Source: Prosapia bicincta
Taxonomy: Eukaryota; Arthropoda; Insecta; Hemiptera; Cercopidae
Direction of reading: 5' to 3'
Assembly (NCBI GenBank): GCA_036971475.1
Contig: JBAIZL010000007.1
Location: 30,111,947 to 30,175,946 of the forward strand
Length of the DNA: 64,000 nt
The notes below the pieces were generated by a model. The model was not told the DNA's origin, searched no databases, and saw only the letters and a program-made list of their open reading frames with translations. Position 1 is the first letter of the stretch. The number at the start of each line of letters is the position of its first letter. Shown piece by piece: positions 38,560 to 50,736 of the stretch. Both the position numbers and the translations under genes were made by a program.

Positions 38560-39545
38560 ATATATAGTTTAGTATTGGAATCAACTGACCGTTGAGAACT
38601 GTTACATATAATTTACAAGGAATATAACAAAGCTTAAGACAATTTTAATTAGCAACATTATAAACTGACCATAGACAACTGTTACATGTCATTTAGTAGG
38701 ACTAAAACAAAGGTTGAGAATATATAGTTTAGTATTGGAATCAACTGACCGTTGAGAACTGTTACATATAATTTACAAGGAATATAACAAACCTTGAGAC
38801 AATTTTAATTAGCAACATTATAAACTGACCATAGACAACTGTTACATGTCATTTAGTAGGACTAAAACAAAGGTTGAGAATATATAGTTTAGTATTGGAA
38901 TCAACTGACCGTTGAGAACTGTTACATATAGTTTACAAGGAATATAACAAAGCTTGAGTCAATTTTAATTAGCAACATTATAAACTGACCATAGACAACT
39001 GTTACATGTCATTTAGTAGGACTAAAACAAAGGTTGAGAATATATAGTTTAGTATTGGAATCAACTGACCGTTGAGAACTGTTACATATAATTTACAAGG
39101 AATATAACAAAGCTTGTGACAATTTTAATTAGCAACATTATAAACTGACCATAGACAACTGTTACATGTCATTTAGTAGGACTAAAACAAAGGTTGAGAA
39201 TATATAGTTTAGTATTGGAATCAACTGACCGTTGAGAACTGTTACATATAATTTACAAAGATTATAACAAAGTTTGAGACAATTTTAATTAGCAACATTA
39301 TAAACTGACCATAGACAACTGTTACATGTCATTTAGTAGGACTAAAACAAAGGTTGAGAATATATAGTTTAGTATTGGAATCAACTGACCGTTGAGAACT
39401 GTTACATATAATTTACAAAGATTATAACAAAGTTTGAGACAATTTTAATTAGCAACATTATAAACTGACCATAGACAACTGTTACATGTCATTTAGTAGG
39501 ACTAAAACAAAGGTTGAGAATATATAGTTTAGTATTGGAATCAAC
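38560..39545 (+). repeat. Six near-identical 160-bp dimers (ATATATAGTTTAGTATT subtype)
   Basis: Consecutive dimers share ATATATAGTTTAGTATT, AACATTATAAACTGACC and CATAGACAACTGTTAC, differing at only a handful of positions. Confidence 0.8.
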
Positions 39546-39831
39546 TGACCATTGAGAACTGTTACATATCATTTAGTAGGACTATAACAAAGATTGAGAA
39601 TATATTATTTAGTATTGGATACTACTGACCGTTGAGAACTGTTACATGTCATTTAGTAGGACTACAACAAAGGTTGAGAAAACATTGTTTAGCATTGGAA
39701 TCAACGGACCGTTGAAAACTGTTACATATAATTTACAAGGAATATAACAAAGCTTGAGACAATTTTAATTAGCAACATTATCAACTGACCAGTGAGAACT
39801 GTTACATGTCATTTAGTAGGACTATAACAAA

Positions 39832-41100
39832 GGTAGTGAAAACATTGTTTAGCATTGGAATCAACGGACCGTTGAGAACTCTTACATATAATTTACAAAG
39901 ATTATAACAAAGCTTGAGAAACTTTTAATTAGCAAAGTTATCAACTGTTCATTGAGAACTGTTACATGTCATTTAGTAGGATTATAACAAAACTGAAAAT
40001 ATATTGTTTAGTATTTCATACTACTGACTGTTGAGAACTGTTACATATAATTTACAAGGAATATATCAAAGCTTGAGACAATTTTAATTAGCAACATTAT
40101 CAACTGACCAGTAAGAACTGTTACATGTCATTTAGTAGGACTATAACAAAGGTAGTGAAAACATTGTTTAGCATTGGAATCAACGGACCGTTGAGAACTC
40201 TTACATATAATTTACAAAGATTATAACAAAGCTTGAGAAACTTTTAATTAGCAAAGTTATCAACTGTTCATTGAGAACTGTTACATGTCATTTAGTAGGA
40301 CTATAACAAAACTGAAAATATATTGTTTAGTATTTCATACTACTGACTGTTGAGAACTGTTACATATAATTTACAAGGAATATAACAAAGCTTGAGACAA
40401 TTTTAATTAGCAACATTATCAACTGACCAGTGAGAACTGTTACATGTCATTTAGTAGGACTATAACAAAGGTAGTGAAAACATTGTTTAGCATTGGAATC
40501 AACGGACCGTTGAGAACTCTTACATATAATTTACAAAGATTATAACAAAGCTTGAGAAACTTTTAATTAGCAAAGTTATCAACTGTTCATTGAGAACTGT
40601 TACATGTCATTTAGTAGGACTATAACAAAACTGGAAATATATTGTTTAGTATTTCATACTACTGACTGTTGAGAACTGTTACATATAATTTACAAGGAAT
40701 ATAACAAAGCTTGAGACAATTTTAATTAGCAACATTATCAACTGACCAGTGAGAAATGTTACATGTCATTTAGTAGGACTATAACAAAGGTAGTGAAAAC
40801 ATTGTTTAGCATTGGAATCAACGGACCGTTGAGAACTCTTACATATAATTTACAAAGATTATAACAAAGCTTGAGAAACTTTTAATTAGCAAAGTTATCA
40901 ACTGTTCATTGAGAACTGTTACGTGTCATTTAGTAGGACTATAACAAAACTGAAAATATATTGTTTAGTATTTCATACTACTGACTGTTGAGAACTGTTA
41001 CATATAATTTACAAAGATTATAACAAAGCTTGAGACAATTTTAATTAGCAATATTATCAACTTACCATTGAGAACTTTTACATGTCATTTACTAGGACTA
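39832..41100 (+). repeat. 319-bp tetramer higher-order repeat, four copies
   Basis: GGTAGTGAAAACATTG occurs at 39832, 40151, 40470 and 40789, exactly 319 bp apart. Each block is a tetramer of distinguishable monomers including ATCAACTGTTCATTGAG and GTATTTCATACTACTGACTG, nearly identical between blocks. Confidence 0.9.
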
Positions 41101-41439
41101 AAACAAAGGTTGAAAATATATTGTTTAGCATTGGAATCAACTGACCGTTGAGAACTGTTACATATAATTTACAAAGAATATAATAAAGCTTGAGACAATT
41201 TTAATTAGCAACGTTATCAACTGACCAGTGAGAACTGTTACATTACATTTAGTAGGACTACAACAAAGGTTTAGAAAACATTGTTTAGCATTGGAATCAA
41301 CGGACCGTTGAGAACTGTTACATATAATTTACAAAGAATATAACAAAGCTTGAGACAATTTTAATTAGCAACGTTATCAACTGTTCATTGAGAACTGTTA
41401 CATGTCATTTAGTAGGACTACAACAAAGGTTGAGAATAC

Positions 41440-44400
41440 ATTGTTTAGCATTGGAATCAACTGACCGTTGAGAACTGTTACATATAATTTACAAAGAATA
41501 TAACAAAGCTTGAGACAATTTTAATTAGTAACGTTATCAACTGACCATTGAGAACTGTTACATATCATTTAGTAGGACTAAAACAAAGGTTGAAAATATA
41601 TTGTTTAGCATTGGAATCAACGGACCGTTGAGAACTGTTACATGTTATTTAGTAGGACTAAAACAAAGGTGAAAATATATTGTTTAGCATTGGAATCAAC
41701 TGACCGTTGAGAACTGTTACATATAATTTACAAAGAATATAACAAAGTTTGAGACAATTTTAATTAGCAACGTTATCAACTGACCATTGAGAACTGTTAC
41801 ATATCATTTAGTAGGACTAAAACAAAGGTTGAAAATATATTGTTTAGCATTGGAATCAACGGACCGTTGAGAACTGTTGCATGTCATTTAGTAGGACTAA
41901 AACAAAAGTGAAAATATATTGTTTAGCATTGGAATCAACTGACCGTTGAGAACTGTTACATATAATTTACAAAGAATATAACGAAGTTTGAGACAATTTT
42001 AATTAGCAACGTTATCAACTGACCATTGAGAACTGTTACATATCATTTAGTAGGACTATAACAAAGATTGAGAATATATTGTTTAGTATTGGATACTACT
42101 GACCGTTGAGAACTGTTACATGTCATTTAGTAGGACTAAAACAAAGGTGAAAATATATTATTTAGCATTGGAATCAACTGACCGTTGAGAACTGTTACAT
42201 ATAATTTACAAAGGATATAACAAAGTTTGAGACAATTTTAATTAGCAACGTTATCAACGGACCGTTGAGAACTGTTACATGTCATTTAGTAGGACTATAA
42301 CAAAGGTTGGGAAAACATTGTTTAGCATTGGAATCAACTGACCGTTGAGAACTGTTACATATAATTTACAAAGAATATAATAAAGGTTGAGACAATTTTA
42401 ATTAGCAACGTTATCAACTGACCAGTGGGAACTGTTACATGTCATTTAGTAGGACTACAACAAAGGTTGAGAAAACATTGTTTAGCATTGGAATCAACTG
42501 ACCGTTGAGAACTGTTACATATAATTTACAAAAAATATAATAAAGGTTGAGACAATTTTAATTACCAACGTTATCAACTGAGCAGTGAGAACTGTTACAT
42601 GTAATTTAGTAGGACTAAAACAAAGGTTGAGAAAACATTGTTTAGCATTGGAATCAACTGACCGTTGAGAACTGTTACATATAATTTACAAAGAATATAA
42701 TAAAGGTTGAGACAATTTGAATTAGCAACGTTATCAACTGACCAGTGAGAACTGTTACATGTCTTTTAGTAGGCTATAACAAAGGTTGAAAATATATTGT
42801 TTAGCATTGGAATCAACTGACCGTTGAGAACTGTTACATATAATTTACAAAGATTATAACAAAGCTTGAGAAAATTTTAATTAGCAACGTTATCAACTGT
42901 TCATTGAGAACTGTTACATGTCATTTAGTAGGACTACAACAAAGGTTGAGAAAACATTGTTTAGCATTGGAATCAACTGACCGTTGAGAACTGTTACATA
43001 TAATTTACAAAGAATATAATAAAGGTTGAGACAATTTTAATTAGCAACGTTATCAACTGACCAGTGACAACTGTTACATGTCATTTAGTAGGACTATAAC
43101 AAAGGTTGAAAATGTATTGTTTAGCATTGGATACTACTGACCTTTGAGAACTGTTACATGTCATTTAGTAGGACTAAAACAAAGGTTGAGAAAACATTGT
43201 TTAGCATTGGAATCAACGGACCGTTGAGAACTGTTACATGTCATTTACAAAGAATATAATAAAGGTTGAGACAATTTTAATTAGCAACGTTATCAACTGA
43301 CCAGTGAGAACTGTTACATGTCAATTAGTAGGACTATAACAAAACAGAAGATATATTGTTTAGTATTTCATACTACTGACTGTTGAGAACTGTTACATAC
43401 AATTTACAAAGATAATAACAAAGCTTGAGACAATTTTAATTAGCAACCTTATCAACTTACCATTGAGAACTGATACATATCATTTAGTAGGACTAAAACA
43501 AAGGTTGAAAATATATTGTTTAGCATTGGAATCAACTGACCGTTGAGAACTGTTACATATAATTTACAAAGATTATAACAAAGCTTGAGACAATTTTAAT
43601 TAGCAACGTTATCAACTGACCGTTGAGAACTGTTACATGTCATTTAGTAGGACTAAAACAAAGGTTGAAAATATATTGTTTAGCATTGGAATCAACTGAC
43701 CGTTGAGAACTGTTACATATAATTTACAAAGAATATAACAAAGCTTGAGACAATTTTAATTAGTAACGTTATCAACTGACCATTGAGAACTGTTACATAT
43801 CATTTAGTAGGACTAAAACAAAGGTTGAAAATATATTGTTTAGCATTGGAATCAACGGACCGTTGAGAACTGTTACATGTTATTTAGTAGGACTAAAACA
43901 AAGGTGAAAATATATTGTTTAGCATTGGAATCAACTGACCGTTGAGAACTGTTACATATAATTTACAAAGAATATAACAAAGTTTGAGACAATTTTAATT
44001 AGCAACGTTATCAACTGACCATTGAGAACTGTTACATATCATTTAGTAGGACTAAAACAAAGGTTGAAAATATATTGTTTAGCATTGGAATCAACGGACC
44101 GTTGAGAACTGTTGCATGTCATTTAGTAGGACTAAAACAAAAGTGAAAATATATTGTTTAGCATTGGAATCAACTGACCGTTGAGAACTGTTACATATAA
44201 TTTACAAAGAATATAACGAAGTTTGAGACAATTTTAATTAGCAACGTTATCAACTGACCATTGAGAACTGTTACATATCATTTAGTAGGACTATAACAAA
44301 GATTGAGAATATATTGTTTAGTATTGGATACTACTGACCGTTGAGAACTGTTACATGTCATTTAGTAGGACTAAAACAAAGGTGAAAATATATTATTTAG

Positions 44401-45910
44401 CATTGGAATCAACTGACCGTTGAGAACTGTTACATATAATTTACAAAGGATATAACAAAGTTTGAGACAATTTTAATTAGCAACGTTATCAACGGACCGT
44501 TGAGAACTGTTACATGTCATTTAGTAGGACTATAACAAAGGTTGAGAAAACATTGTTTAGCATTGGAATCAACTGACCGTTGAGAACTGTTACATATAAT
44601 TTACAAAGAATATAATAAAGGTTGAGACAATTTTAATTAGCAACGTTATCAACTGACCAGTGGGAACTGTTACATGTCATTTAGTAGGACTACAACAAAG
44701 GTTGAGAAAACATTGTTTAGCATTGGAATCAACTGACCGTTGAGAACTGTTACATATAATTTACAAAAAATATAATAAAGGTTGAGACAATTTTAATTAC
44801 CAACGTTATCAACTGAGCAGTGAGAACTGTTACATGTAATTTAGTAGGACTAAAACAAAGGTTGAGAAAACATTGTTTAGCATTGGAATCAACTGACCGT
44901 TGAGAACTGTTACATATAATTTACAAAGAATATAATAAAGGTTGAGACAATTTGAATTAGCAACGTTATCAACTGACCAGTGAGAACTGTTACATGTCTT
45001 TTAGTAGGCTATAACAAAGGTTGAAAATATATTGTTTAGCATTGGAATCAACTGACCGTTGAGAACTGTTACATATAATTTACAAAGATTATAACAAAGC
45101 TTGAGAAAATTTTAATTAGCAACGTTATCAACTGTTCATTGAGAACTGTTACATGTCATTTAGTAGGACTACAACAAAGGTTGAGAAAACATTGTTTAGC
45201 ATTGGAATCAACTGACCGTTGAGAACTGTTACATATAATTTACAAAGAATATAATAAAGGTTGAGACAATTTTAATTAGCAACGTTATCAACTGACCAGT
45301 GACAACTGTTACATGTCATTTAGTAGGACTATAACAAAGGTTGAAAATGTATTGTTTAGCATTGGATACTACTGACCTTTGAGAACTGTTACATGTCATT
45401 TAGTAGGACTAAAACAAAGGTTGAGAAAACATTGTTTAGCATTGGAATCAACGGACCGTTGAGAACTGTTACATGTCATTTACAAAGAATATAATAAAGG
45501 TTGAGACAATTTTAATTAGCAACGTTATCAACTGACCAGTGAGAACTGTTACATGTCAATTAGTAGGACTATAACAAAACAGAAGATATATTGTTTAGTA
45601 TTTCATACTACTGACTGTTGAGAACTGTTACATACAATTTACAAAGATAATAACAAAGCTTGAGACAATTTTAATTAGCAACCTTATCAACTTACCATTG
45701 AGAACTGATACATATCATTTAGTAGGACTAAAACAAAGGTTGAAAATATATTGTTTAGCATTGGAATCAACTGACCGTTGAGAACTGTTACATATAATTT
45801 ACAAAGATTATAACAAAGCTTGAGACAATTTTAATTAGCAACGTTATCAACTGACCGTTGAGAACTGTTACATGTCATTTAGTAGGACTAAAACAAAGGT
45901 TGAAAATATA
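41440..45910 (+). repeat. Tandem duplication of a 2,235-bp block (about 28 monomers)
   Basis: The ordered monomer variants from about 41440 to 43675 recur at 43675-45910. For example TTAATTAGTAACG is at 41521 and 43756, an offset of 2235. Shared private variants include the 1-bp deletions in AAAGGTGAAAATATATT, GTTGCATGTCATT, AACGAAGTTTGAG and GTAGGCTATAAC. I noticed only isolated differences (for example GGTTGGGAAAAC versus GGTTGAGAAAAC), so the duplication is very recent. Confidence 0.85.
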
Positions 45911-46190
45911 TTGTTTAGCATTGGAATCAACTGACCGTTGAGAACTGTTACATATAATTTACAAAGAATATAACAAAGCTTGAGACAATTTTAATTAGCA
46001 ACGTTATCAACTGACCATTGAGAACTATTACATGTCATTTAGTAGGACTATAACAAAGGTTGAAAATATATTGTTTTTGCATTTAAATCAACTGACCAGT
46101 GAGAACTTTTACATGTCATTTAGTAGGACTATAACAAAGGTTGAGAATATATTGTTTAGCATTGGAATCAATTGACCGTTGAGAACTGTT

Positions 46191-46470
46191 ACATTTAAGT
46201 TTACACGTAACTGAACATATACGTTTACTGTCTTCTAGGTATCCTTTGCGGCTGTAACTACTAAGATAACAATTTACATTTGCAATATAATCGCTATTCT
46301 CTCTCATCTGTTACGTCACCCCTGATATATAATACATGGAGCGGTTTCCAAATCACAATATCAGATACATCCTAATTATTAATTGAAAGGTAATATCTCA
46401 CATTTGTTCTCTAACTATTTAAAACATCTACAACATCAATGGGTCTTTACTTAATATGAAATTAGAGACA
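46191..46470. other. Unique spacer between satellite and pogo-like element
   Basis: No gene. The minus-strand frame at 46116-46307 straddles the satellite edge and is not supported. Confidence 0.55.
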
Positions 46471-46744
46471 CAGTAAAGTCTCGATAATTCGAGGTACATG
46501 GGACCGGAACCCCCTCGGTTTCCACGGAAATACGTTCCTGTACATTAAAAAATAGGGGCTCTAATAAGCCCTAATACTATAAATAAAAACGCACAGAATA
46601 CGTTTATAGAACTGTATTTATTACAGTACTTATATAAATTTAATGTTCCATTGGAAAACATTGTTCATCAAGGTTGCTACATTCTTTGAAAAAAGTTATA
46701 AAGTGTCTTCTGCGTCTGCTTATCAAAACGTTATTGTTTTTCGT

Positions 46745-47640
46745 CGCGTAGAAATCTTGGCAGAAGCACATCTGCTCTCGTGGTACCTATCTGTGTCTGT
46801 GTCGCGTAGAAGTCTTAGAGAAGCATATCTGCGGGCGTGGTACCTATCTGTGCCTGTGTCACGTAGAAGTCTTAGCAGTTGCACATGTGCTGGCGTGGTA
46901 CCTATCTGTGTATGTGTGGCGTAGAAGTCTTAGCAGAAGCACATTTGCTGGCGTAGTACCTATCTGTGTCTGTGTCGCGTAGAGGTCCTAGCAGAAGCAC
47001 ATCTGCTGGCATGGTACCTATCTGTGTCTGTGTCACGTAGAAGCCTTAGCAGTTGCACATCTGCTGGCGTGGTATCTATCTGTGTTTGTGTCGCGTAGAA
47101 GTCTTAGCAGAAACACATCTGCTGGCGTGGTACCTATCTGTGTCTGTGTCGCGTAGAAGTCTTAACAGAAGCACATCTGCTGGTGTGGTACCTATCTGTG
47201 TCTGGGGCGCGTAGAGGTCTTAGCAGTTGCACATCTGCTGGCGTGGTATCTATCTGTGTCTGTGTCGCGTAGAAGTCTTAACAGAAGCACATCTGCTGGC
47301 GTGGTACCTATCTGTGTCTGGGACGCGTAGAGGTCCTAACAGAAGAAAATCTGCTGGCGTGGTACCTATCTGTGTCTGTGTCACGTGGAAGTCTTAGCAG
47401 TTGCACATCTGCTGGCGTGGTACCTATCTGTGTATGTGTGGCGTAGAAGTCTTAGCAGAAGCACATTTGCTGGCGTAGTACCTATCTGTGTCTGTGTCGC
47501 GTAGAAGTCTTAGCAGAAGCACATCTGCTGGCGTGTTACCTATCTGTGTCTGTGTCGCGTAGAAGTCTTAACAGAAGCACATCTGCTGGCGTGGTACCTA
47601 TCTGTGTCTGTGACGCGTAGAGGTCTTAGCAGGAGCCCAT
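46745..47640 (+). repeat. 58-bp minisatellite inside the pogo-like element, about 15 units
   Basis: The unit is CGTAGAAGTCTTAGCAG(AAG or TTG)CACATCTGCTGGCGTGGTACCTATC with TGTGTCTGTGTCG, 58 bp. Variants AGAAGCAC and AGTTGCAC alternate irregularly. The frame at 46643-46924 is a repeat by-product. Confidence 0.9.
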
Positions 47641-47832
47641 CTGTGTCTGTTCAGTATAACATAGTGCAGTTTCCAAGGCGGCCGTTCCTTCACCGTGAGT
47701 AATTTTTCCCTTCTTGTACTGTGTCGGTCGAACCTTCATCTTTATTCTCGGCATCACTGCCTTCAGTAGTTTCTTGTACCATTTCAACAGCCGTAACATG
47801 TGTTATCTTTACTTACGTACGTCCTTACTCAT

Positions 47833-48243
47833 TCATTGATGTGCGTCCGTATCTTCGACATTTTCACAACCTGGAAGTTTTCTGATAAGTAATGCCAAGT
47901 CTGTTTCTTCTTGTGGCTCAATGACACGGTCAACCGTTTCATTATTACTCAGGACTTTATTCCATGACTTACTTAATATTTCTCCTTTTATTTCGTTCCA
48001 TGATTCGGCTACCCAGTATACAACTTCCTTAGATGTATTTATTTAGACTGACCTCAAAGCTTTCTTCCTTTCGTTTCCAAGAGCGATTGTAAGAGATAAT
48101 GCCTGCAAGAGGTTTTTCTATACATTCCAGAACCCCCTGATACATCTACTGGGTTAGGGTGGTAGCATTTGTGGAGTGAATTAAAGCACGGATGTCATCA
48201 GACGGATTCATCGGGTTCGACGGCGCATTGTCCAACAGTAAAT
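47833..48243 (-). pseudogene. Decayed pogo/Tigger (jerky-like) transposase, C-terminal half
   Basis: DDE transposases of this family cut and paste the element at TA sites. On the minus strand the sequence LLLDNAPSNP (48243-48214) matches the second-aspartate block of the DDE domain. It is followed by NATTLTQ, a stop, then MYQGVLECIEKPLAGIISYN, corresponding to the family's conserved P-N-T-S-L-x-Q-P-x-D-Q-G-V-I block. A further segment EVVYWVAESWNEIKGEIL then SKSWNKVL matches the tryptophan-rich tail after the DDE domain. It ends DTDAHQ-stop at 47833. In-frame stops and at least one frame disruption show it is inactive. The N-terminal DNA-binding half is missing, replaced in position by the minisatellite. 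Confidence 0.7.
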
Positions 48244-48334
48244 AATTTGAATAGATAAAATAGTCTGAAAAATAAATAGGCTCTAATTTAATGGAAGCTC
48301 GGAAAATCGGACCTGGATTTTCGAGACTCTACTG

Positions 48335-48844
48335 TACTTATTTAAGTTATATGATTATTCACTTATTTGTCTAAGATTTAAGTTCATTATTAAGTAACTA
48401 TACACCTGAGAAGTCACTTGAACTGCTTACATTTAGCTGAGCCGAATCATTGACCATCTGATGAATATCATTGACTCTGACGTCAAGAGTATCACTAAGA
48501 CAAATAATAAAGATTATCAATGAAGACGAGTTTAAAACAACTCTTTAATCTTTTCCGAATTATACTAAAAACAAGTAACTAATAACTGATTCATAATGAA
48601 AATCAGCAGATTTTAACATATGTTTAAAACATTTCTACATAAGGAATTTCTTCCAATTGTAAGAACAATTTTAAGAACGATTACCTAACAAGGAAATACA
48701 TTTTGTACAACTCTAACTACATCTGGGTAACATTGTTGTTAAATCAAGGAACTTTCTATAACAAATTCATAGCTCGTGTCACTTGTACGTATAGGTCTAG
48801 ACAGCAGTGGATCTTGGACGTTGGCTACACTGAGTACGCATGGA
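48335..48844. other. 3' flank of GPCR gene (probable 3' UTR, not delimited)
   Basis: Lies between the pogo-like element and the GPCR stop codon (gene on minus). I could not identify the poly(A) site. It includes the 32-bp partial copy of the exon end at 48796-48827. Confidence 0.45.
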
Positions 48845-48876
48845 TCTAGACAGCAGTGGATCTTGGACGTTGGCTA
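48796..48876. repeat. 32-bp direct repeat of the CDS end, 49-bp spacing
   Basis: TCTAGACAGCAGTGG followed by ATCTTGGACGTTGGCTA occurs at 48796-48827 and 48845-48876. The second copy holds the receptor's last codons and stop; the first lies just downstream in the presumptive 3' UTR. Confidence 0.9.
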
Positions 48877-49045
48877 GCAGCGCACTCGCGAACAGCACTT
48901 TGCCTGGACTGCCTGGAGTTGTATCCAGCTGGTCGGCAGAAGTTTCGCCCAAACAGCTTCCTCAAGGTCAAACGCCAGAACGCATTACGGAATTCAGAAC
49001 TGCCGTAAGCATAGATAAAAGGGTTTATGGCGGAGTTAGCCCAAC
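48846..49045 (-). CDS. Class A biogenic-amine-type GPCR, last coding exon (TM7 and C-tail)
   Basis: Final coding exon of a rhodopsin-family receptor, a plasma-membrane protein signalling through G proteins. It begins after a TTAAAG acceptor and completes the split glycine codon of the preceding exon. It reads WANSAINPFIYAY with the NPxxY switch motif, then GSSEFRNAFWRLTLRKLFG (the NPxxY-x6-F spacing and amphipathic helix 8). A short Arg/Ser/Gln-rich tail follows, with a cysteine in the palmitoylation region and a stop at 48846-48848. There are 65 residues plus stop. The joined junction FIWLG-WANSAINP is exactly that of aminergic receptors (adrenergic, octopamine, dopamine D1, histamine H2 types). 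I cannot fix the ligand. The exon is on the minus strand, 2,735 bp from the TM6 exon. Confidence 0.93.
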
Positions 49046-50512
49046 CTTTAACAAACCGCCAACTGATATAAAAACAAAAATATACAAGTTCCTACAGACC
49101 ATACTACTTACCTCAACTCCTTAACAACTTTTGTACCTCCGGTCGACTCATCTCCTACACTCACTTACCTTAGGATGGCATAGCACTCCTTGTCCGCAGG
49201 AAAGTAATAGTTTATCCCTTGGATTTAAACTCTGGGCCGAAACCTGTAGCTTAAGGAATAATCCTCTCAGGAGAACCAGCTCTTGAATTTGTAACAAAAA
49301 CCAATTCGCTACCATAAGCCTTTTAGGCTTTTATCGAGTTTATGGATTCTCTGAGAGACACTTGTGACTTAAAGACTATAATTGGACACCCAGTGAAACT
49401 TACTTTATATAAAAGAAAACTCAAAGCTAATAACACTGTTTACTAAATATTTAATCTATATTTAACTTCTTATTTGTCTTATTTTACAGGTTTTTTTATT
49501 TTTACATAAATGTAGTTTGAGGATAATCCTTGTTTTAATTTAAGTTTAAGTATAAAGTAAGTCCCTTGTAATTCTAACTATTTTCTTTATGTTATTTTTA
49601 ACTTCTATATACAATTTCTATAATCTTCTATATTTAGTCACACACATTATAACCAATTAATTTCTTTTTGTTTACAAATAGCAAAATCAATGTATGGCCA
49701 AAACTTTGTTTAAAATTGAATATACCCCTAAAACATGTACAGTATATCTATTTATATCCTAACCATTTGTTTTTATAGCCTACATTAACACAATATTATT
49801 TATAGGTTATGCAAGCTACATTTAGACTGGGTTATCTGCTATCAATTTAGCTTAAAATTTAGGCTATACTCTTCAAATTATTTCACCCACAAAAGCATAA
49901 CTAATCTTACCATATCATATTTCTTATAACTTACAATTAACCAAATTAAATTTACATTTAATAATTCTTACCTAAATTAAAATCCAACTTGTGTGAGTCT
50001 GCTAAATATTTACCCAAAACTGGGGTTACCTCCTCCATTATCATTTAGTTATAGATATTGAAACATATCTATCTAAATACAATTATTATTACTAGCTCTA
50101 TGAAATAACCAATAAATAATTTGCATCATTTGTTAAAAAAAAAAAAATTATATTGGACCTTTTTCCTCAATTAAATAATTATTCTGCAATGCATGGAAAC
50201 GGTGGAATAAAAAGTGAATTTCGAAAATTAAAAATTTAATTCAGTTATCCTAAGTGGTGTTTATTTCTCTTAAGCTATTTCTATTTATTGAATTTTGAAA
50301 TTATATAATATGGATCGAATAAAGTGTAATTAAAAAAAAATATATGGTTTATATAATCGTGATCATATGTCCTGTTGTTTCCCTGCATTTTGTCTTTATC
50401 GCGGCCTCCACACACCCAGTAGCTTTACTAAACATCTCGTTCTGTTTGACTAAGCATTTTTCAAAACCTGTTGGTTAGTTGTAACTTTTCAGTTTTATTC
50501 ACAATGTTTTAA
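49046..50512 (-). other. GPCR intron 2, 3' part
   Basis: AT-rich intronic sequence between TM6 and TM7 exons. It has a 12-base A run near 50136, and nothing else is recognised. Confidence 0.7.
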
Positions 50513-50594
50513 ATTACAATGAAAATATTGGAAAGAACCCCAATACCACAAAAATAATCAAAAATAACAAATAAAACAAGTTACTTAATATTAA

Positions 50595-50639
50595 ACCCTT
50601 ATGTACATTTCGATGACCATGTCATCATCATCAGAGGGT
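50595..50639 (-). ncRNA. Hammerhead-ribozyme-like motif, core intact, sense to the GPCR transcript
   Basis: Minus strand: stem I ACCCT (50639-50635) with AGGGT (50599-50595); core CTGATGA (50634-50628); one extra T (50627); a perfect 6-bp stem II GATGAC/GTCATC around ATG; GAA (50611-50609); palindromic stem III ATGTACAT (50608-50601); A17 (50600). All invariant core positions are kept. It lies in intron 2 on the same strand as the receptor gene, so it would be present in the pre-mRNA. Self-cleavage is inferred, and the opposite arm could sequester it in a long hairpin. Confidence 0.65.
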
Positions 50640-50736
50640 ATTATTACAAAATTACAATCTAGCAAACAAGATGTTAAAACTAGAGTGATCTTGTTTGTAA
50701 CAAACATCACATTTTTGTTTGCTAGATTGTAATAAG

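Larger units (their letters stand above)
35490..46190 (+). repeat. 80-bp satellite array (A/B dimers), about 134 units
   Basis: Two alternating 80-bp monomers share GAGAACTGTTACAT. Type A continues GTCATTTAGTAGGACTATAA and ends CATTGGAATCAACTGACCGTT. Type B continues ATAATTTACAAAGAATATAA and ends AACGTTATCAACTGACCAGT. The basic period is therefore about 160 bp, visible at 36521, 36601 and 36681. Units at the left edge (35490-35800) are more diverged, as expected at an array margin. No gene. Confidence 0.97.
46471..48334. mobile_element. pogo/Tigger-like DNA transposon remnant
   Basis: The left terminus CAGTAAAGTCTCGATAATTC and the reverse-complemented right terminus CAGTAGAGTCTCGAAAATCC are inverted repeats typical of Tigger/pogo (Tc1-mariner superfamily) elements. 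The right flank is TA, as expected for TA target duplication; the left flank is CA, presumably mutated. It encloses a decayed minus-strand transposase (47833-48243) and a minisatellite. Confidence 0.8.

Noticed and set aside
46643..46924. 93-codon frame in the pogo-like element
   Set aside because: Most of it is the 58-bp minisatellite translated; no transposase similarity on that strand.
48457..48485. Another CTGATGA string as a hammerhead core
   Set aside because: CTGATGA is followed by no stem II, GAA or stem I partner.
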